Part shown: one piece after another, positions 63,613 through 64,000 of the stretch
How positions within the stretch are numbered: the first letter of the stretch is position 1
Layout: each line of letters begins with the position of its first letter
From: an uncultured Draconibacterium sp.
GTDB lineage: Bacteria > Bacteroidota > Bacteroidia > Bacteroidales > Prolixibacteraceae
Length of the DNA: 64,000 nucleotides
Direction: 5' to 3'
Assembly: GCF_963675065.1 (NCBI RefSeq)
Contig: NZ_OY775905.1
Coordinates: 1,314,501-1,378,500, forward strand
Position numbers and translations under genes: made by a program
The notes under the pieces: model-generated
Told to the model about the DNA's origin: nothing
Databases searched by the model: none
What the model saw: the letters and a program-made list of their open reading frames with translations, nothing else

Positions 63613-64000
63613 TTAGTTATCAGCTAACAATTTTTCACCTTTCTCGATGGCCTCTTCAATAGTACCAACAAGGTTAAATGCCGCTTCAGGATATTTGTCT
63701 ACCTCACCGTTCATAATCATTCTGAAACCTTTAATGGTATCTTCAATCGAAACCAGTTTTCCTTCCAACCCGGTAAATGCCGAAGCAACAAAGAACGGCT
63801 GAGAAAGGAAACGCTGAACACGACGTGCACGGTGTACTACCAGTTTATCTTCTTCCGAGAGTTCGTCCATACCGAGAATTGCGATAATATCCTGCAACTC
63901 GGTGTAGCGTTGTAGCAACATAATCACATCTTGTGCACAGTTGTAATGCTCATCACCAACAACTTCAGGAGTAAGAATCCGTGAAGAAGAATCGAGCGGA
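63613..64000 (-). CDS. atpD: F1Fo ATP synthase beta subunit, C-terminal part (cut by window edge)
   Basis: Reads PLDSSSRILTPEVVGDEHYN from the window edge through VIMLLQRYTELQDIIAILGM, DKLVVHRARRVQRFLSQPFF, FTGLEGKLVSIEDTIKGF and ends EKGEKLLADN. These are the C-terminal nucleotide-domain and helical-domain sequences of the catalytic beta subunit, including the DELSEED-like motif as DELSEED (in GMDELSEEDKL). The Walker motifs lie beyond the window. The internal Met at 63927 is not the start. Confidence 0.95.
   Translation of the reverse strand, partial: PLDSSSRILTPEVVGDEHYNCAQDVIMLLQRYTELQDIIAILGMDELSEEDKLVVHRARRVQRFLSQPFFVASAFTGLEGKLVSIEDTIKGFRMIMNGEVDKYPEAAFNLVGTIEEAIEKGEKLLADN

Overview
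The window comes from a member of the Bacteroidota, most likely the Marinilabiliales/Prolixibacteraceae group. The evidence is a PorP/SprF-family membrane protein, giant Sec-exported adhesins with HYR, SprB-like and PKD-like domains, a gliding-motility-type (type IX secretion) C-terminal domain, a GSCFA protein, DUF3810 and DUF3267 proteins, promoters of the TAnnTTTG type, and moderate to low GC. I found no rRNA, tRNA, CRISPR array or insertion sequence. The genus is inference.

Left part (1-11,900). The window opens inside a phosphatidylserine decarboxylase gene on the + strand. A minus-strand operon of ECF sigma factor, single-pass anti-sigma factor and secreted beta-barrel-like protein follows, with overlapping genes. 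Next come RNase HII and a GT4 glycosyltransferase (-), then a polysaccharide flippase overlapping a DUF3267 membrane protein (+). Ribosome recycling factor and UMP kinase follow (-), then an XRE-cupin regulator paired with an acyl-CoA ligase (-).

Glycogen block (11,901-22,377, all minus strand). In transcription order: branching enzyme GlgB, a GSCFA protein abutting it, a GH133 debranching enzyme, a GT4 glycogen-synthase-like enzyme, a GH57 amylase-like enzyme and alpha-glucan phosphorylase. Together they can elongate, branch, trim and phosphorolyse an alpha-glucan. No glgC lies in the window. A PLP-dependent Cys/Met-metabolism enzyme (+) follows.

Adhesin block (24,236-54,959, minus strand). 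In transcription order: a PorP/SprF protein that seems to use an AUU start codon; a 5,432-residue secreted protein carrying 18 almost identical 240-bp units; two smaller secreted proteins; and a 1,963-residue protein that alone carries the gliding-type C-terminal domain. The first three secreted proteins lack that domain and all stop just after the same linker-like strand, (I/V)I(T/F)P(R/K)P. The long gaps (0.8-2.2 kb) contain no convincing genes and are filled with palindromic and tandem repeat families that are nearly absent elsewhere in the window. One is an array of about fifteen 21-bp units.

Right part (54,960-64,000). It holds an M19 dipeptidase (-), DUF3810 and MBL-fold proteins (+), a small lipoprotein (-), RlmN (-), an amidase (-), a GT9 heptosyltransferase-like protein (-), and the atpC gene with the 3' end of atpD (-), cut by the window edge.

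The strongest candidates for something undescribed are the split adhesin system and its repeat-laden spacers, the AUU start of the SprF gene, the shared inverted-repeat element upstream of the XRE-cupin gene and glgB, and two orphan terminators that imply short unannotated RNAs.
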